Assembly: GCA_032622095.1 (NCBI GenBank)
Contig: CP136064.1
Location: 43,172,989-43,236,988, forward strand
Reading direction: 5' to 3'
DNA length: 64,000 nt
Source: Siphonodentalium dalli
Lineage: Eukaryota; Mollusca; Scaphopoda; Gadilida; Siphonodentaliidae
Under the pieces are notes generated by a model. It saw nothing but the letters and a program-made list of their open reading frames with translations. It did no database searches and was not told the origin of the DNA. Positions 1 to 12,008 of this stretch are shown in pieces; within the stretch, counting starts at the first letter, position 1, and the number at the start of each line of letters is the position of its first letter. A program made the translations under genes and the position numbers.

Positions 1-1034
1 TGCTGGATTTAGTGATGACAACACTTAGTATGTAAATATATGTATTTGTAGCTGATTCTGACCAACATGCAGCGTACATCTTAATAATATGTACATGATT
101 AGTCATTCCGCTTTTCTGATGTCATTACAAGCATTCAAATCTTATTTTTCAGACAGGAGGAGCTGCCTGATTGGATTGAGACATACAAATTTCATTCAAG
201 GCCTGATATCTGATAACCAATCATAGAATCATGTTTCCTGAGTGTTTCTTGCAGATAATGATTACACTTGATACCAATATTATTAATTCTGTCCAAGACT
301 GGATGAGGAAGGATTTCAAATGTTATTCGGTGTACATGTAACGGATACATGTAATCTAGATGTTATCGGTATTCGTCCATGCATGACATAATGTGAGTTG
401 TTGCTTTGTGACAGTCCTGGCTATATACATGTACCATATGTATACCAATGAATGGTATGCACTGAATCCAGTACTGTGCAGTGTGCAGCGAAGGGGAGGC
501 TTTAATATATAACCAAATGATGACCAATGTCTTCATCAAAGGCAAAAATGACACATCCATTCCTTCCTTGATGGAGACCGATCAGTGACGTCTACATTTT
601 ATCAGACTTAGTGGTGAAAATCTTGGCAAGTGAAGTTAGTGAATTCAATTCTACAACATACATGTACATGTACCTGTATGCTTCTGTATGTACCTGTATG
701 AGTCTCAGCAAATGTGCACTATGGCATCCAGTGTATGCATAACCTTTGTTATACCGTACTTCATACTACATTGACCAGAATTTGGAGGTGTACCAGTTTC
801 ATATCTCTACACACAGCACAACAGTACCCATGGATCAGTCTCAAGCCTTGTTTCTGAGCTTGTCTGAAGGATATGAACTTTTAAAGATATATTATGCACT
901 TGTTCTGGTGCGTGAAACTGATCAGTTAGTACCAAGGCGCTATGCCAACTGGAAGAAGGTAGCATTCTACTAACATAGCCGAAAATCGAAAGCAAATCAA
1001 CCGTATCACTCCATAGAACACATTGCCTGAGCTA
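1..1034. other. Host intergenic or intronic DNA, no supported gene
   Basis: Only short open frames (75 residues or fewer) are present and none shows a recognisable domain. Scattered TACATGTA runs occur. I see no RNA gene or mobile-element end here. Confidence 0.5.
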
Positions 1035-1252
1035 CGCTCATTTGTGAATATTTACTACTCGATTCGGGGCGCATCTATCGGCGATAATATAACGAAAACG
1101 AGTTCGCCTTTGATAGTTACTGCATTTAATTATGTATACTAATGATGGTGTGTGTTGTTAATTTGGATATAATATTTGTAAAAAGTACTACTTTGAACAA
1201 GATTATTCTCCATTTATATTTTATCACCCTATTGGAGTGTTTCACATCACTT
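1035..1252 (-). repeat. Dispersed repeat family R1, copy 1
   Basis: The stretch shares long matches, in reverse orientation, with 28696-29100 and 61755-61985, and its distal half matches 10065-10173. Shared landmarks are the end motif CACATCACTTTAA, an ATTCTTATATATTA-like core and a CCCGAATCGAGATGTAAATA-like end. No coding capacity is visible. It is probably a non-autonomous transposable element, but I could not define its class. Confidence 0.65.
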
Positions 1253-1714
1253 TAAGTGACAAATTATTGCAGCATGTCAATATAATCAGATTCATGTACA
1301 TGTACACACATACAGGCCTTAAAATCCATCACAGAATAAAAATATTCTGATGTTCCTTTATCTTTGTCAACCTGCTGTATCACCAAGTAATATGTACAAG
1401 GAGCTTAATGTGGCTTAGACATGTACCATACATGTACATTTAAAGACAGATAATCCGAGTTCACGCTCCTCAATTACCATTTCTTTGGCTTCAGGGGTAA
1501 AAATAACTTATTCGAGTTGAGGAACACACCCTTTAAAGTTCTGAGTTAAAAAATAAAAAATTTTGAAATCTGTTATTTTTCACCACCATGAATATTTCCC
1601 GGCCTAGCAAATATTCAATGAGTCGATTGACATAATCTTGATACCAAGTTGCGATGAACAAAATGTTGATTTATAACACGTTTTGGAAAATGTTACACTA
1701 GAGTTGACAGTAGT

Positions 1715-1902
1715 TACAGTAATGCCCAAAGTAATTGACCACTTAACCACAGCAGAATTAAATGGCTTGTTGCCATTCATCGGAAAGCTCTTGGGGAGAG
1801 CTTTCCGATGGATGGCAACAAGTCATATTTCCGACTAAATCCTGAAAAATTTCCCATAATTCAGCTGTGGTTAAGTGGTCGATTACTTTGGCCATTACTG
1901 TA
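1715..1902. mobile_element. Tc1/mariner-like MITE, copy 1
   Basis: This 188-bp element starts TACAGTAATGCCC and ends with its inverse, so it is flanked by TA and has CAGT-type termini. The inverted repeat continues through the GACCACTTAACCACAG block, and a second internal hairpin (TTGCCATTCATCGGAAAGC) sits in the middle. TA targets and CAGT ends are typical of Tc1/mariner derivatives. Related copies lie at 2175-2314 (right part) and 44693-44852. Confidence 0.75.
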
Positions 1903-2174
1903 GCATTATGTTTTGGTAATTAATTGATTAAGAAATGTTGTTCTTAGAATCTGATGATATGGAGACCATGGAGAGATTGTTTACCTTTAATTGTCAATGT
2001 TGACTTTAAAGCATACTAGTAACATATGTTATGTTTATTTTATGTATCCCTGCATAAAATGGGGTGATAAATTTATATTATACTCACATCTGGTCTTTTG
2101 ATATTTTGTGAGTAATTTATATGAAAGAATGGCATTGCATGCTAGCAATTCTGATAAACATCACTGTTAAAATG

Positions 2175-2314
2175 AGGCTTGTTGCCATTCATCGGAAAGC
2201 TCTCAGAGAGCTTTCCGATGAATGGCAACAAGCCATATTTCCGACTAAATCCTGAAAAGTTACCCATAATTCTACTGTGTTTAAGGAGTCGATTATACTC
2301 GGGGGCATTACTGT
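2175..2314. mobile_element. Tc1/mariner-like MITE, left-truncated copy
   Basis: This is the central hairpin and right end of the element seen complete at 1715-1902, ending GGGCATTACTGTA. The left terminal repeat is missing, so the copy is truncated. Confidence 0.65.
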
Positions 2315-2984
2315 ATTCGATATCTCAAGCTGTTGCATACCGAAAAGACTTGGGCTAGTACCTGAACAGTAAACCTGCAATCTGCATGATTCATGAAACA
2401 GCTATTGAAAACATGCTGTATATACACAGAATTACACAATTTTGTTTATGGGTTTGTTGATATGACACGAGTGCTAGCGCACAATGACGGAATGAACAGC
2501 ACACCCTAGAGTTCTATCTTTCCTCAATGGCACAAGTGCCGTATCAACAAATCCATTAATACAAGTGTCTTTCTGTGTTTATTACACATCACCCGTCCTA
2601 GAATATGTGCATTTAAAAATACAGGGTTACGATGTTTATTAAGGCACATACAGTGCTTGTTTTGTCATGTGTGATGATTTTTTTTCCTATCGTTTGAACT
2701 GGATACTCAAATAACAGAAATTGTTATATATTTTTTTAGCAACCGACAGATTTGAGGTAACTCTTTCTATAAATATATTGAAAATCATGTGTCGGGATGT
2801 AATTATTAGCAATCAATATATTTTTTGTTGCATATATAGGTTTATACAATTTTAAGAGGCAGAACAAGATACAGGTACTTTGTATAGTTTCATTTCGCGA
2901 ATGTACACAGTATCTTGTTTGGCCTCTTGCAATTTTAGAAACCCATAACTGTAACGAGAAATTGTTGATTGTATATTTAAAGTT
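2315..2984. other. Intergenic, nothing recognised
   Basis: A+T-rich sequence without a supported gene, element end or clear repeat. Confidence 0.4.
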
Positions 2985-3484
2985 TAAAGGTACGGGAGGC
3001 CTTGGCGGTGGGTATGCTGTGAAAATATTTCCACCGGTCAAAAACCGCCACAAACAGAAAGAATATTAAAATGTAGACAGACTTTGTCCGTATACAAATA
3101 AGAAATATCGCATAAACAGTATGTTATTGTCATATGTTTGACCATTCTTATGTAAACAAAAGCATAAAAAGGTACTTTCCTGGTGTTTGTTTATATTATG
3201 ATGGTAAACATAAAGAGCGTTCATTGTTGCTGAATTTTGATATGGAACGAATAAAGAGCATTTATATGATTTGTGTGTGATTAGCCAGTAACACTGTGCT
3301 GCCTTCTGTAACACAATCAGGCTCCTGCTTAGGTAAAATATAGTAGGTCTTTATGATAGCATGCTGTTCACGCGATGGTCATGGTATATATGAACAAAAC
3401 TGTATGCGTTTTAATGTTTTTCTGTTTACGGTGATTGAAACAAATATGAATATTTTCGACAACTTAGGCCTCCCGTGCCTTTAA
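2984..3484 (-). mobile_element. TTAA-flanked MITE (piggyBac-like target), copy 1
   Basis: The element begins AGGTACGGGAGGCC and ends with the near-inverse GGCCTCCCGTGCCT, with TTAA directly outside both ends. It is about 93 bp of each kind short of any transposase: no coding capacity is visible in its 493 bp. Copies in the opposite orientation occur at 27604-28062 and 42752-43245, both also flanked by TTAA. All copies carry two close AAAGAGCG motifs in the middle. TTAA target duplication suggests mobilisation by a piggyBac-type transposase; that is inference. Confidence 0.75.
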
Positions 3485-4140
3485 GCCCCCTTATTGTCTC
3501 TATTATACATTTAACAATGATATTTACAAAGAAGTTTTTATATTCAGATTAAATGTCAATTGTATATTTTAAAACACAATTGAAATTATATATTAATTTA
3601 AAATTAAATGTTTTTCTTAATTAAGAATTGTTTTCTAATGTATCTTTCCTAATTGGGGAAAATATTCCTAGTTAAGAAAACTTGTTTTCCTTACTTAGAT
3701 TTATTTTCCTGCTTGAGAAAATCTCATTCTAGAAAAAATTGGCATCACTTAAGAAAAAATATCTTGACGATATTTCTAACTATAGAAAATATAATTTCTT
3801 GTTCTAGATTAATTGTATAGCTTTCTTAAATTTCTAGCTATTCTCCCAAGATAATCGCAGTATCTTAAACTTATCTTATTTCAAGAAAAATAAACTTATG
3901 TGAGAAAAACAATCTTTCCTACATTAAGAAAAAAAATCTATACTAAGATTTTTTTACTAGGATTTTCTTACTAAGATTACTGTGTTTTCTTAAAGAAATT
4001 TTCTCAGACAAGAAATTTTCCCACCCTTTCATTTCTTGACCTAGAAAATATGTTTTCTTATTTTTCTAGCTATTCTCCCAAGATAATATCTCATTTCAAG
4101 ATTTTTTTTTTCCTGAATTGAGAAAATATTTTTGGCAGTG
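3485..4140. repeat. A/T-rich simple region with TTTTCTTA/AGAAAAT units
   Basis: Degenerate short units such as AAGAAAAT, ATTTTCTT and CTTAAGAAA recur throughout. A 24-bp direct repeat, beginning TTCTAGCTATTCTCCCAAG, occurs near 3831 and 4063. There is no coding capacity. Confidence 0.5.
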
Positions 4141-7100
4141 CGCGCATGAAAAGTTATTTCAAAACATGCTATAATAATATAACTCTTCATGGAATGAATT
4201 CATATAAAACAAAATATACGATATTTGTATTTAACTGTTTATTGGATCATAAATGCAAGTCGCGAATTATAATGGCGGGATATTACCTGGCGAAATTTTA
4301 AAACAAGTTGAGGCACTGCATGCATGAGTGTGGCGACCGGGTAGTCCTAACTTTGGTCAAAATGTTCAACGTTGGACATTCCATGCATACCCGAACCAAT
4401 AGAAGTAATTTGACATTTCAGCCAGAAAATAGATTCGAATATTGACCAATCAGTTTGAAAGTTGTTTTGTTTAAATGGAAATAAAGATATACAAAATTAT
4501 TAAGTTTTAAAGAGTTTGGGAATGTTTGATATCTCGAGGTCAAGGGAGATGTACTAGTATGAATTCTAAGGTGAACTAAATAAACACACTTTATAGTGAC
4601 GTCCATATCGATGCATTTATCTTGTTATATATATGCTTGTTTTTTTATTATTTCGTGAACAATGTTGGACATATCGCACGATTTTTCAGTGACAATTGTG
4701 ACGGGCATTAATCATTCCTACAAGCCGATATAACCTGTATATGATTTTGTTCCACAAGGCCGTTATGTGCATGTATTCGGCGTTTGAGATAAGACTACAC
4801 ATGTAGCTATAATCTACTAAATATACGACCATCTCATGTGGCGAGCGCACGGTGGTCACGATATCGGACACGAATACATGTAGCACTCAAGTTCTCAACG
4901 GAACATCTGCAGCATGCACCTTTTCGCCTTATAATTTAAAATAAACTTATAAAATTATGCTTGTGTGGGTCTATAAGGCGACAAAATGTGTCACGAGAAA
5001 TGTTTGCGCCATCAAAATTGTGAAACTATACCATTTGTTCAGTTACACTGTATGTATGATCGAAGTCAAAGCCGCGGATCTTGAGAACACGTACCCGGTA
5101 CTATATATAGGGCCTATTGGCCTTTATTATTTTATGAGCGAAATAATGCACCCCAATGTTAGTTAAAATTGTATATCCACACAGAATTTTGTTTTTATTA
5201 ATTTCATATTTATATCAAAACATTTACTGACCCTCAAGTCGATGCAATTTCAGCGTAGATATTCCGTTAAATGCCAGAGGAATAACACTGTTCGCCGGTG
5301 GAAAGCATGTAAATTCAAGAACAGTAACTCTATTTCGTCGAACGCCAGGCCATTCGGGGGAATTTAATATTCAAAATGTCATTCTGGGCGTAAATATGCC
5401 GTTCTGTTTGTGCTTTTCGTGTTTATTGAAAGATTACGTCATATTCCATTTAGTATAATCACCAAATTGTCTGAATTAACTTGTAATAATAAACAGAAAA
5501 ACATTAAATATTTTAGTGAGAATGTACACGAAAACGGCTAACAAAAACATGTTTTTCTCGCGAATGTGCAACTCCCGAAACCAGAACATTTTACAATCTG
5601 TTACAAGAAAACAATCTTGCTATGAAGATATAAAGTTCTTGTAGTACCCTAAAAGTTGCAGACAAACTTTTTTCTAAGCGTCCTAGGATTTTCATCCCAT
5701 GGTCTACTATAGCATTATCCGGATTGAGTTTCTACATATTGACATAACAATACATTGCAAAGCGATGCAATAGGTGTCAACGCTTTATCATATAAAATCA
5801 AACTTTTCACGCACTTACTCGTTCGTTTGCACTTGAGTAGACCTTTACCCGATAAACATATTGCTACTTTCATGTTGCTACTTTCATATTGCTACTTTTA
5901 TTGAATAATCACTGTTGATAGACCGAATCATCTGATTCAATATATAAATATCGCGTTCTGATACAATAGCGGGTCGTTTCAATTGATATATAGCGGGATA
6001 TAGTGTGATGACTCTATATCCCGAAACGATCGTGCGTATACGATATAGCACACAATATCTTGTGATTCGTGACGACATGCAGCTGCTTCAAGGCAATAAC
6101 ATGTCGCTATAGGCCACGCCTCCTCCGAATAACATGACTTTATTTGGGCCTCATGCATGGCTGTTCTTGAATAGGAAAACATATTCTCTGAACAATCATT
6201 GAATCAACTTCGAAGAAACATTGCCCCCAACTGTCTAAATTGTTAACGCCTATTTTAATTTATTAGACACCAGAGTAATCAGTATAAAATTTTAAGTCTA
6301 CATGAACCATGTGGGCGGACCGCACAAATATTCCAACATGACCTGACTTGACCCATTTGATAACAATGAGATAAATAAAACTAAATTTATCATCTGAAAA
6401 CCAGAATTAGTTCAATAATCTAAATCTGAGGGCGCCGTGGACATATATACACAGGGACGAGTATAGAGGGCCTGATTTTGAGGTTTTGGACTGTTTATCT
6501 TTGGAATTTCCAACTGCACCAAAACTTGAATCTCACCAAACTCACAAGTTCGCATAAATCCATGTAGGCACCCCGTTGTGCTTTAACCTAACTTTCCACA
6601 CACAGTAATCCTCCAGGCGGCCCCGTGTAGGGCAATTTCCTTTAGATCTTAACCTGTGTCTAAGCCTGGAAATCGCCCAATCCTAACATGTTTAGTGGTC
6701 TGACATCAAGCAACTTGAACCCCGATTTGATTCAGTTAAATTAGATAGCTGTTTAACTGGCAACGGGGGCGGGACCAAGACATAATATTATCGACCGACC
6801 ATGGTTATGGCTAGTGTGAGAAAATTTTGAAATCTGAACCCTGAATATTGCTAAATCCTAGCATCCAGACTTGCCTTAAGATTTCCAATTGTTGGACATT
6901 TTCCAAACTTGACACACCTCTAAGGTTGGATCGTTTCCGGCCTGATGGCCATTTCAGTGCAATAATTTGGCCAAAATATAAGCAAATGTTGTTCTAAAAA
7001 CATCATCACTAATAAATTGTTGGAAAATCAAACTACGAGAACAATTTCAACATATTGTTGATGTCAAATTTTCAACTAATGTCATGTCAGGTATGAAATT

Positions 7101-8069
7101 TCCAGCTTTTGAATATTTTGATTAAAGTTGGGAAGAGACACCTCCATCGCCACGGCCCTGTATACATGGACATGGTGAACGCCTAAATAAAATGAAAACA
7201 TATGTTATTGTATAATATAATGTGCAAACGGAAAATGTGTCACATTTGATTCGCGACGTTGAAACTTATATATATATATAATATATAAAAATAATCAAAT
7301 CCGAATGATTAGACACCAAGCTGTAGATGCGACAAAAAAATATCCAAACTGACAGTGACCATGCTTTTGGCGCGAAACTCACTTCACAGATTGTCTATGA
7401 ACTCAAACAAACCTTTAACAATGTTGTTTAAATATCTTTCAGGTATTACCAATAGCAATCTCTGAAAATTTGAGTTGGATATTAATAATTTCGGCTATTC
7501 CATTTCTAAAAAAATTCACTTCACTATACTGCCCAACATACCTCTAGTAGGAAGCGGTTAGATGTTTACAGGTGTACAGCAATATCATATTCCAGTTTAG
7601 GAGACACATGAATATATGCGTATTTTCGCCGGCGATGTGTAAATACTCTGCAGTAACTTTCGCCGGTTAACGGGTTCGCCACTTATATCGTTCACCGGCT
7701 ATGTGTAAACGGCACCTAAGTCGTCGTTGTCAGCATAAGATTGGTTAAAATTCTGACTACATGCAGAACCAGCGCGATGGAGGAATTTGCATGATATTTT
7801 TCCGGTACGCATGCACCAGTGAATACTCAATCAGGACGACAAAACACACCCCATGTTGTAGGTCAATTTTCATCTGTGAGACAGGTTTGCCACCGGACAC
7901 ATGCCCCCCCCCCATATGGACACACCATCTCGCACATTTTACACGAAAACAATCCCAGTATAGAGCTCTGACTTAAATAGTTTGTTGAAAAGTATATGAC
8001 ATACAGAAATATAAATAAACGACGATCTTGGTGAATATATCAGACATTGACACTGGGAATTATATTAAT
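4141..8069. other. Intergenic or intronic, no supported feature
   Basis: Only short unconvincing frames are present. A short TA microsatellite lies near 7269-7290. I recognised no gene, element terminus or RNA. Confidence 0.4.
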
Positions 8070-8116
8070 TATTATAACCAATGTCATGTATGTACTGATA
8101 GTAGTAACAGTACCGT

Positions 8117-8960
8117 GTCCACTCGAGCTATCGGCTTGGGGATTGGAACTTTGGTATATACATGTCTATTCTGCACGATAGTGCATACCCCATCTCGCTC
8201 GGAACACTGGGAGAGGTGCGGTTGGTGGGTGTTATGTTCGGTGATTTTTCCTACATTCATAGAGAATTAGGCAACATAATATGGGTTAATTTATTCACTT
8301 CCGCTGCAGCTAACGACTTGCCCGATCGCCCATGGTTATATAGGGGTATTCGCTCCATGGTATGATGTCCATTTGCGTGGTCAGGCAGCCAGGGGAGGTG
8401 AGGTCGGTGTCTTTTTGGGTTTTTCGTATCCGACGGAACCAGCCGCAAGTTAGGTGTTAACAGTGCCACGTCTGCTCGAGTTGCCGACTTGGGGATTGGA
8501 AGTTTGGTACATACATGTCTATTATGCACGATATGGCATGCCCCATCTCGGTGGTTCCCGGTCGGCGGTGCGGTCGGCGGTTGTTATTTTCGGCGTTTTT
8601 GCGTATCAGACTATGGGTTAATGTATTTACTTCCGATGCCGCTAGCGACTTGCCCGATCTCTCATGGATTCATACGGATATTCGCGGCATGATATGATAT
8701 CAATTTCCGTGGTCATGTTGTCAAGGGAGGTGTGGTCGGTGCATTTTTTTGATTGTGCGTACCTAAAGAATCGGCCGTATATTAGGGGTTAAAAGTGCCA
8801 TGTCCTCTCGAGCTATCGACTTGGGGATTGGAACTTTGGTATGCACAGGTCTATTCTGCACGATAGTGCACACCCCGTCTCGCTTGGACCCCTCGGGAGG
8901 TGCGGTCGGATGCGGTCTGGTACGGTCGGTTTTTAGAAGGACCCCCCTAATAACGAGGTT
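8117..8960. repeat. Tandem repeat, three units of about 340 bp
   Basis: The block containing CTTGGGGATTGGAACTTTGG followed by CTATTCTGCACGATAGTGCA recurs at about 8117, 8467 and 8801. Units are roughly 80-90% alike by eye. Short overlapping frames inside the units are by-products of the repeat and are not called as genes. Confidence 0.7.
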
Positions 8961-9420
8961 CGTGTACTTGTAAATGACCGGCTCACTCTTCAGCAACCTT
9001 TATTACGGGCGCCGCGTGTATACTAATGTAAAAATTCTTGTTTCGCCTGGGCGCTGCCATATCGCATTGGTGTTCTATTTATAGAATGTTAATTATTGGG
9101 ACATATTAAAGGTTGTAGTGCTACTCCAAGGCCGAGCTGGAGTGCGACCCCGAAGCCGAGCCCGGTAAAATGTGTAGATGAGAATTTCAATTATTTTATT
9201 GGCGTTTGTAAACATTATGTCAGTAATGTTGATTTTTGGTTTGTGATAAGCTATGCCAATTACAAAATAACAGGAATGAAAAAGATTCTATAATTACAAT
9301 CATGGGTATATAATATATGATCTTGAGCGCGTTACCATTTCTGACTATGGTTTTCTTGTCGTTTCGTTGTATACGCGCTCGGATGATCAGCGTGTGACCA
9401 TTGACACGCGACAGCGATAA

Positions 9421-9770
9421 CCGTATACATTATTAATGCACAGTCTCGTGGATTTAGCGCCCAATTGTTCTCATATTCTGAAGCAAATAGTATCGAGGTT
9501 CTTGTACAACAGGACCTCATGAAACTTAACAGAATATGCTCCCGATACGTGGAAGAAGCTTGCAGCATTTTTAACTGCTCCCGTATAGAATATAGTGTAA
9601 AATCGGTTGCTCTCCTGGTGGGCTAAATTATAAACTGTGTCCATGTGCCGAACTATTTCGTTATTGTTTGATTAGCACGTGATTGCTATATAAAAACTAC
9701 AAAATGCAATACCCAGGTATACTTCTGATTCTGAGATATGTGGCGACCGCCAAGATAATCGTCCGGAATT
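9421..9770 (+). repeat. Segmental duplication, copy A (contains intact PAN exon start)
   Basis: This stretch matches 10505-10860 at roughly 85% by eye. The match includes the CAGTCTCGTGGA block, the TGCTCCCGATACGTGGAAGA block and the coding start ATGC(A/G)ATA(C/T)CCAGGTATAC. The copies are about 1.08 kb apart. This copy continues into an intact exon; the other is cut by the Polinton. Confidence 0.8.
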
Positions 9771-9947
9771 TCTCAACAGAGCCGAAAATGGGTTACACAG
9801 TCAACGCCATTGAGGGGCCGTTACCGTCCAAAATTGCTTGCGCAGGTGCATGTGCGAGAAGAAGTGACTGCTCTTCGTTTCGTTACATTGACAGCACCAG
9901 GAATTGTATCCTGTCACCTTCTGACCCAAATTGGTTTTCCAACAATC
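9704..9947 (+). CDS. First coding exon of a secreted PAN/apple-domain protein
   Basis: The exon starts at ATG 9704 and runs 81 codons plus one base to a splice donor, C|GTAAGT, at 9948. Residues 1-16 are short and hydrophobic and could be a signal peptide, though an arginine inside makes it weak. The remainder has a PAN/apple-like pattern: GY near the start, then C-x3-C, C-SSF, and a final Cys before a Pro/Asp-rich end. PAN modules bind proteins or carbohydrates outside the cell. The donor is phase 1, which fits the acceptor of the C-type lectin exon at 55375. Reading past 9947 gives an intronic tail. Whether other exons lie between is unknown. Confidence 0.6.
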
Positions 9948-10064
9948 GTAAGTCGATTACAAGTAACTACGTGTCGTCCGCCAAATTAGTTTTGTTCTGT
10001 CTGTGTGAGGTTTCTATTTTGTTTTTCGTTTTCTTTTGTATAATTTTCAAGTGATTGGATCATC

Positions 10065-10173
10065 ATGTGTGTTGTCAATTTGGATATAATATTTGTAAAA
10101 ATTACTACTTTGAACAAGATTATTTTCCATTTATATTTGATGACCCTACCGGAGTGTTTCACATCACTTTAAG
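10065..10173 (-). repeat. Dispersed repeat family R1, partial copy
   Basis: It matches about 109 bases of the repeat at 1035-1252, from TGTGTTGT(T/C)AATTTGGATA to CATCACTTTAAG. The rest of the family sequence is absent. Confidence 0.6.
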
Positions 10174-10504
10174 CATTCTTTAAGACATGGTTCATAGACA
10201 GTTTTCTCAGAGAACATGGGCAATTGTTATATGTGATGTCATCGCGAACAAGGCGCATACTTCGTTTGACAAAAAGTGTATTGTCGAATCGCCAATATTC
10301 TAAACAGCACCACCAATCTACGCTAAATTAGCACGAACTTTGGGGAGAGCGGCACCCTCTCAGAATCTTATTATTGAAACAAAGTGTGGTTAAGGGCAAT
10401 ACCAAGAACAAAGCTATGCGTATGTGTTTTTGTACAAGTTGTGTTGAGCATTTCTGAGCATGCCAATTAATTTGAGAAAATACGTGCTCGATTAAATTGT
10501 AATT

Positions 10505-10860
10505 CGTCGAGCATAATTAATTATTAATGAACAGTCTCGTGGAAATAATGCCCAATTGTTTTCATATTCTGAAGCAAATATTCCTGAGGTGATTGTGTAG
10601 GAGGAGCCCATGAATCGTAACAGAATATGCTCCCGATACGTGGAAGAAGCTTGCAGCATTTTTAGCTGCTCCCGGATACATATTTATAGTGTAAAATCGG
10701 TTGCTCTCATGGCGGGCTAAATTATAAACCGTGGCCATAGGCCGAACTGTTTCGTTATTGTTTGATTACCACGTGATCGCTAGAAACTACAAAATGCGAT
10801 ATCCAGGTATACTTCTGATTCTGAGATACGTGGCGACGGCCAAGATCATCGTCCGGAATT
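10505..10860 (+). pseudogene. Duplicate PAN exon start, cut by the Polinton
   Basis: This is copy B of the duplication at 9421-9770. Its ATG at 10794 opens the same frame as the exon at 9704 for 22 codons and then runs straight into the left Polinton terminus at 10861. The rest of the exon is not found immediately beyond the right terminus at 26614, so this copy is broken. The paralogous undisturbed sequence at about 9760-9775 shows the pre-insertion state up to the break. Confidence 0.75.
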
Positions 10861-11746
10861 TCAAAACCCTCAAAATTATTTCTCTAAAAAAAGTTTAAAT
10901 AAAAAATTTATAACGAGTTTTCGGTTTCTGATAAACTCGATATTAAAAAATGTCGAATGTTAAATTATTTGCGCGTAATATCTTTCGTAATATTTTTTGT
11001 TCAAATATTTTTCATGAATTTATTAATCGATGTTTAGAAATAGCTTTATTGGACATTGTGACCATCGATATGAATGCATACATTCCAGTGTTTTATCGGA
11101 CGCAGTTCATATAATTGTCATACCTGAAAATAGACACCATTACTTTTACATAAATCATAAAGAGCGTTTATTCTTTACACTCTCTCTATCCCATATGACA
11201 GGTGTGTATTATCGTGAATTATTGGAAGTTTTGAGATGTACTATGTTCAATCCCTAACGGTCGAAAATTGTAATGTGAAATTACAACCCTCCAGAATGAA
11301 TTGTCATATTCGCTGTACACGCAATCACACGCGACATTGGTGGTAACAATGTGTCTTTCACACCTTTGCTTTACCAAATGAATTATATTATTTCCCCGGT
11401 CACAGTTATATGCCATTCAGAAAACATATCGATTTAATGTCTGAACAAACGAGTTAGTATCAATTAAGGTTGATAAACTGTGTCATTCACACGATAATTA
11501 GTTAGCCAAAACATGCATACATATTACGTCAGGTCGTGAGACACTCAATTATAGAAATTGCTTTGATGACATTGTTATAACAACATTACGTAATAACCCC
11601 TTATCACTCCATTCACACTTACGACCATTTTGTATGCCGAAAACTCCAGGTAGCACCGATGATGTAACATTATATCACTGCTATTGTACCAATGATAGGT
11701 TCAGACATGTTCGATGTTTAGAAAAATAGATAATCTGCAGGTGTTC
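10861..11746 (+). repeat. Polinton left terminal inverted repeat
   Basis: It begins TCAAAACCCTCAAAATTATT and ends near CTGCAGGTGTTC. It is the reverse complement of 25729-26614 with the same length and only a handful of substitutions (I saw about seven). Fixed landmarks, such as an ATG at offset 169, keep identical spacing in both arms, so there is no net indel. Confidence 0.95.
11030..11257 (+). CDS. Small open frame inside left TIR (75 aa), doubtful gene
   Basis: A 75-residue frame with no recognised domain. The mirror copy lies at 26218-26445 in the right TIR and differs at two residues. The frame spans the recurring AAAGAGCGTTTATT motif. Conservation between arms is expected from TIR homogeneity, so it is weak evidence of coding. 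If real, the element would carry two copies facing inward. Confidence 0.2.
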   Translation: MFRNSFIGHCDHRYECIHSSVLSDAVHIIVIPENRHHYFYINHKERLFFTLSLSHMTGVYYRELLEVLRCTMFNP

Positions 11747-11953
11747 ACTTGACAAGAGATTTTGTACACTCAATCACAGACCAACGTGATAATACCAGCC
11801 CACACCCAACCCCCAACATCCCCCCAAACACCTTCACATCACTTACCAAAACCAATGATGTTATAAGAACTGTAGGTTTTTATAATATTATAGCTTGCAG
11901 TGTCATCCTGGTAATTCATTTACAACAGCCATAACAAATGTTTACTTATGATG

Positions 11954-11961
11954 TATATAAG
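11954..11961 (+). promoter_or_regulatory. TATA-like box upstream of the ATPase block
   Basis: TATATAAG lies about 50 bases upstream of the ATPase ATG at 12009 in otherwise non-coding sequence. This is a normal TATA-to-start distance with a short leader. It may drive the plus-strand morphogenesis genes. Confidence 0.45.
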
Positions 11962-12008
11962 AACTGTATAGCTACTAATAAATAGGACACAGTGAACACA
12001 AAAAAAAA

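Noticed and set aside
9686-9696. TATA box (CTATATAAAAAC) for the PAN gene
   Set aside because: It lies only about 15 bases before the ATG, and the duplicate copy at 10780 lacks it, so it is unlikely to be the promoter.
9683-10054. A single 123-aa uninterrupted protein over the PAN exon
   Set aside because: A strong donor at 9948 ends the exon. The later residues are hydrophobic intronic translation, and the first ATG is at 9704.
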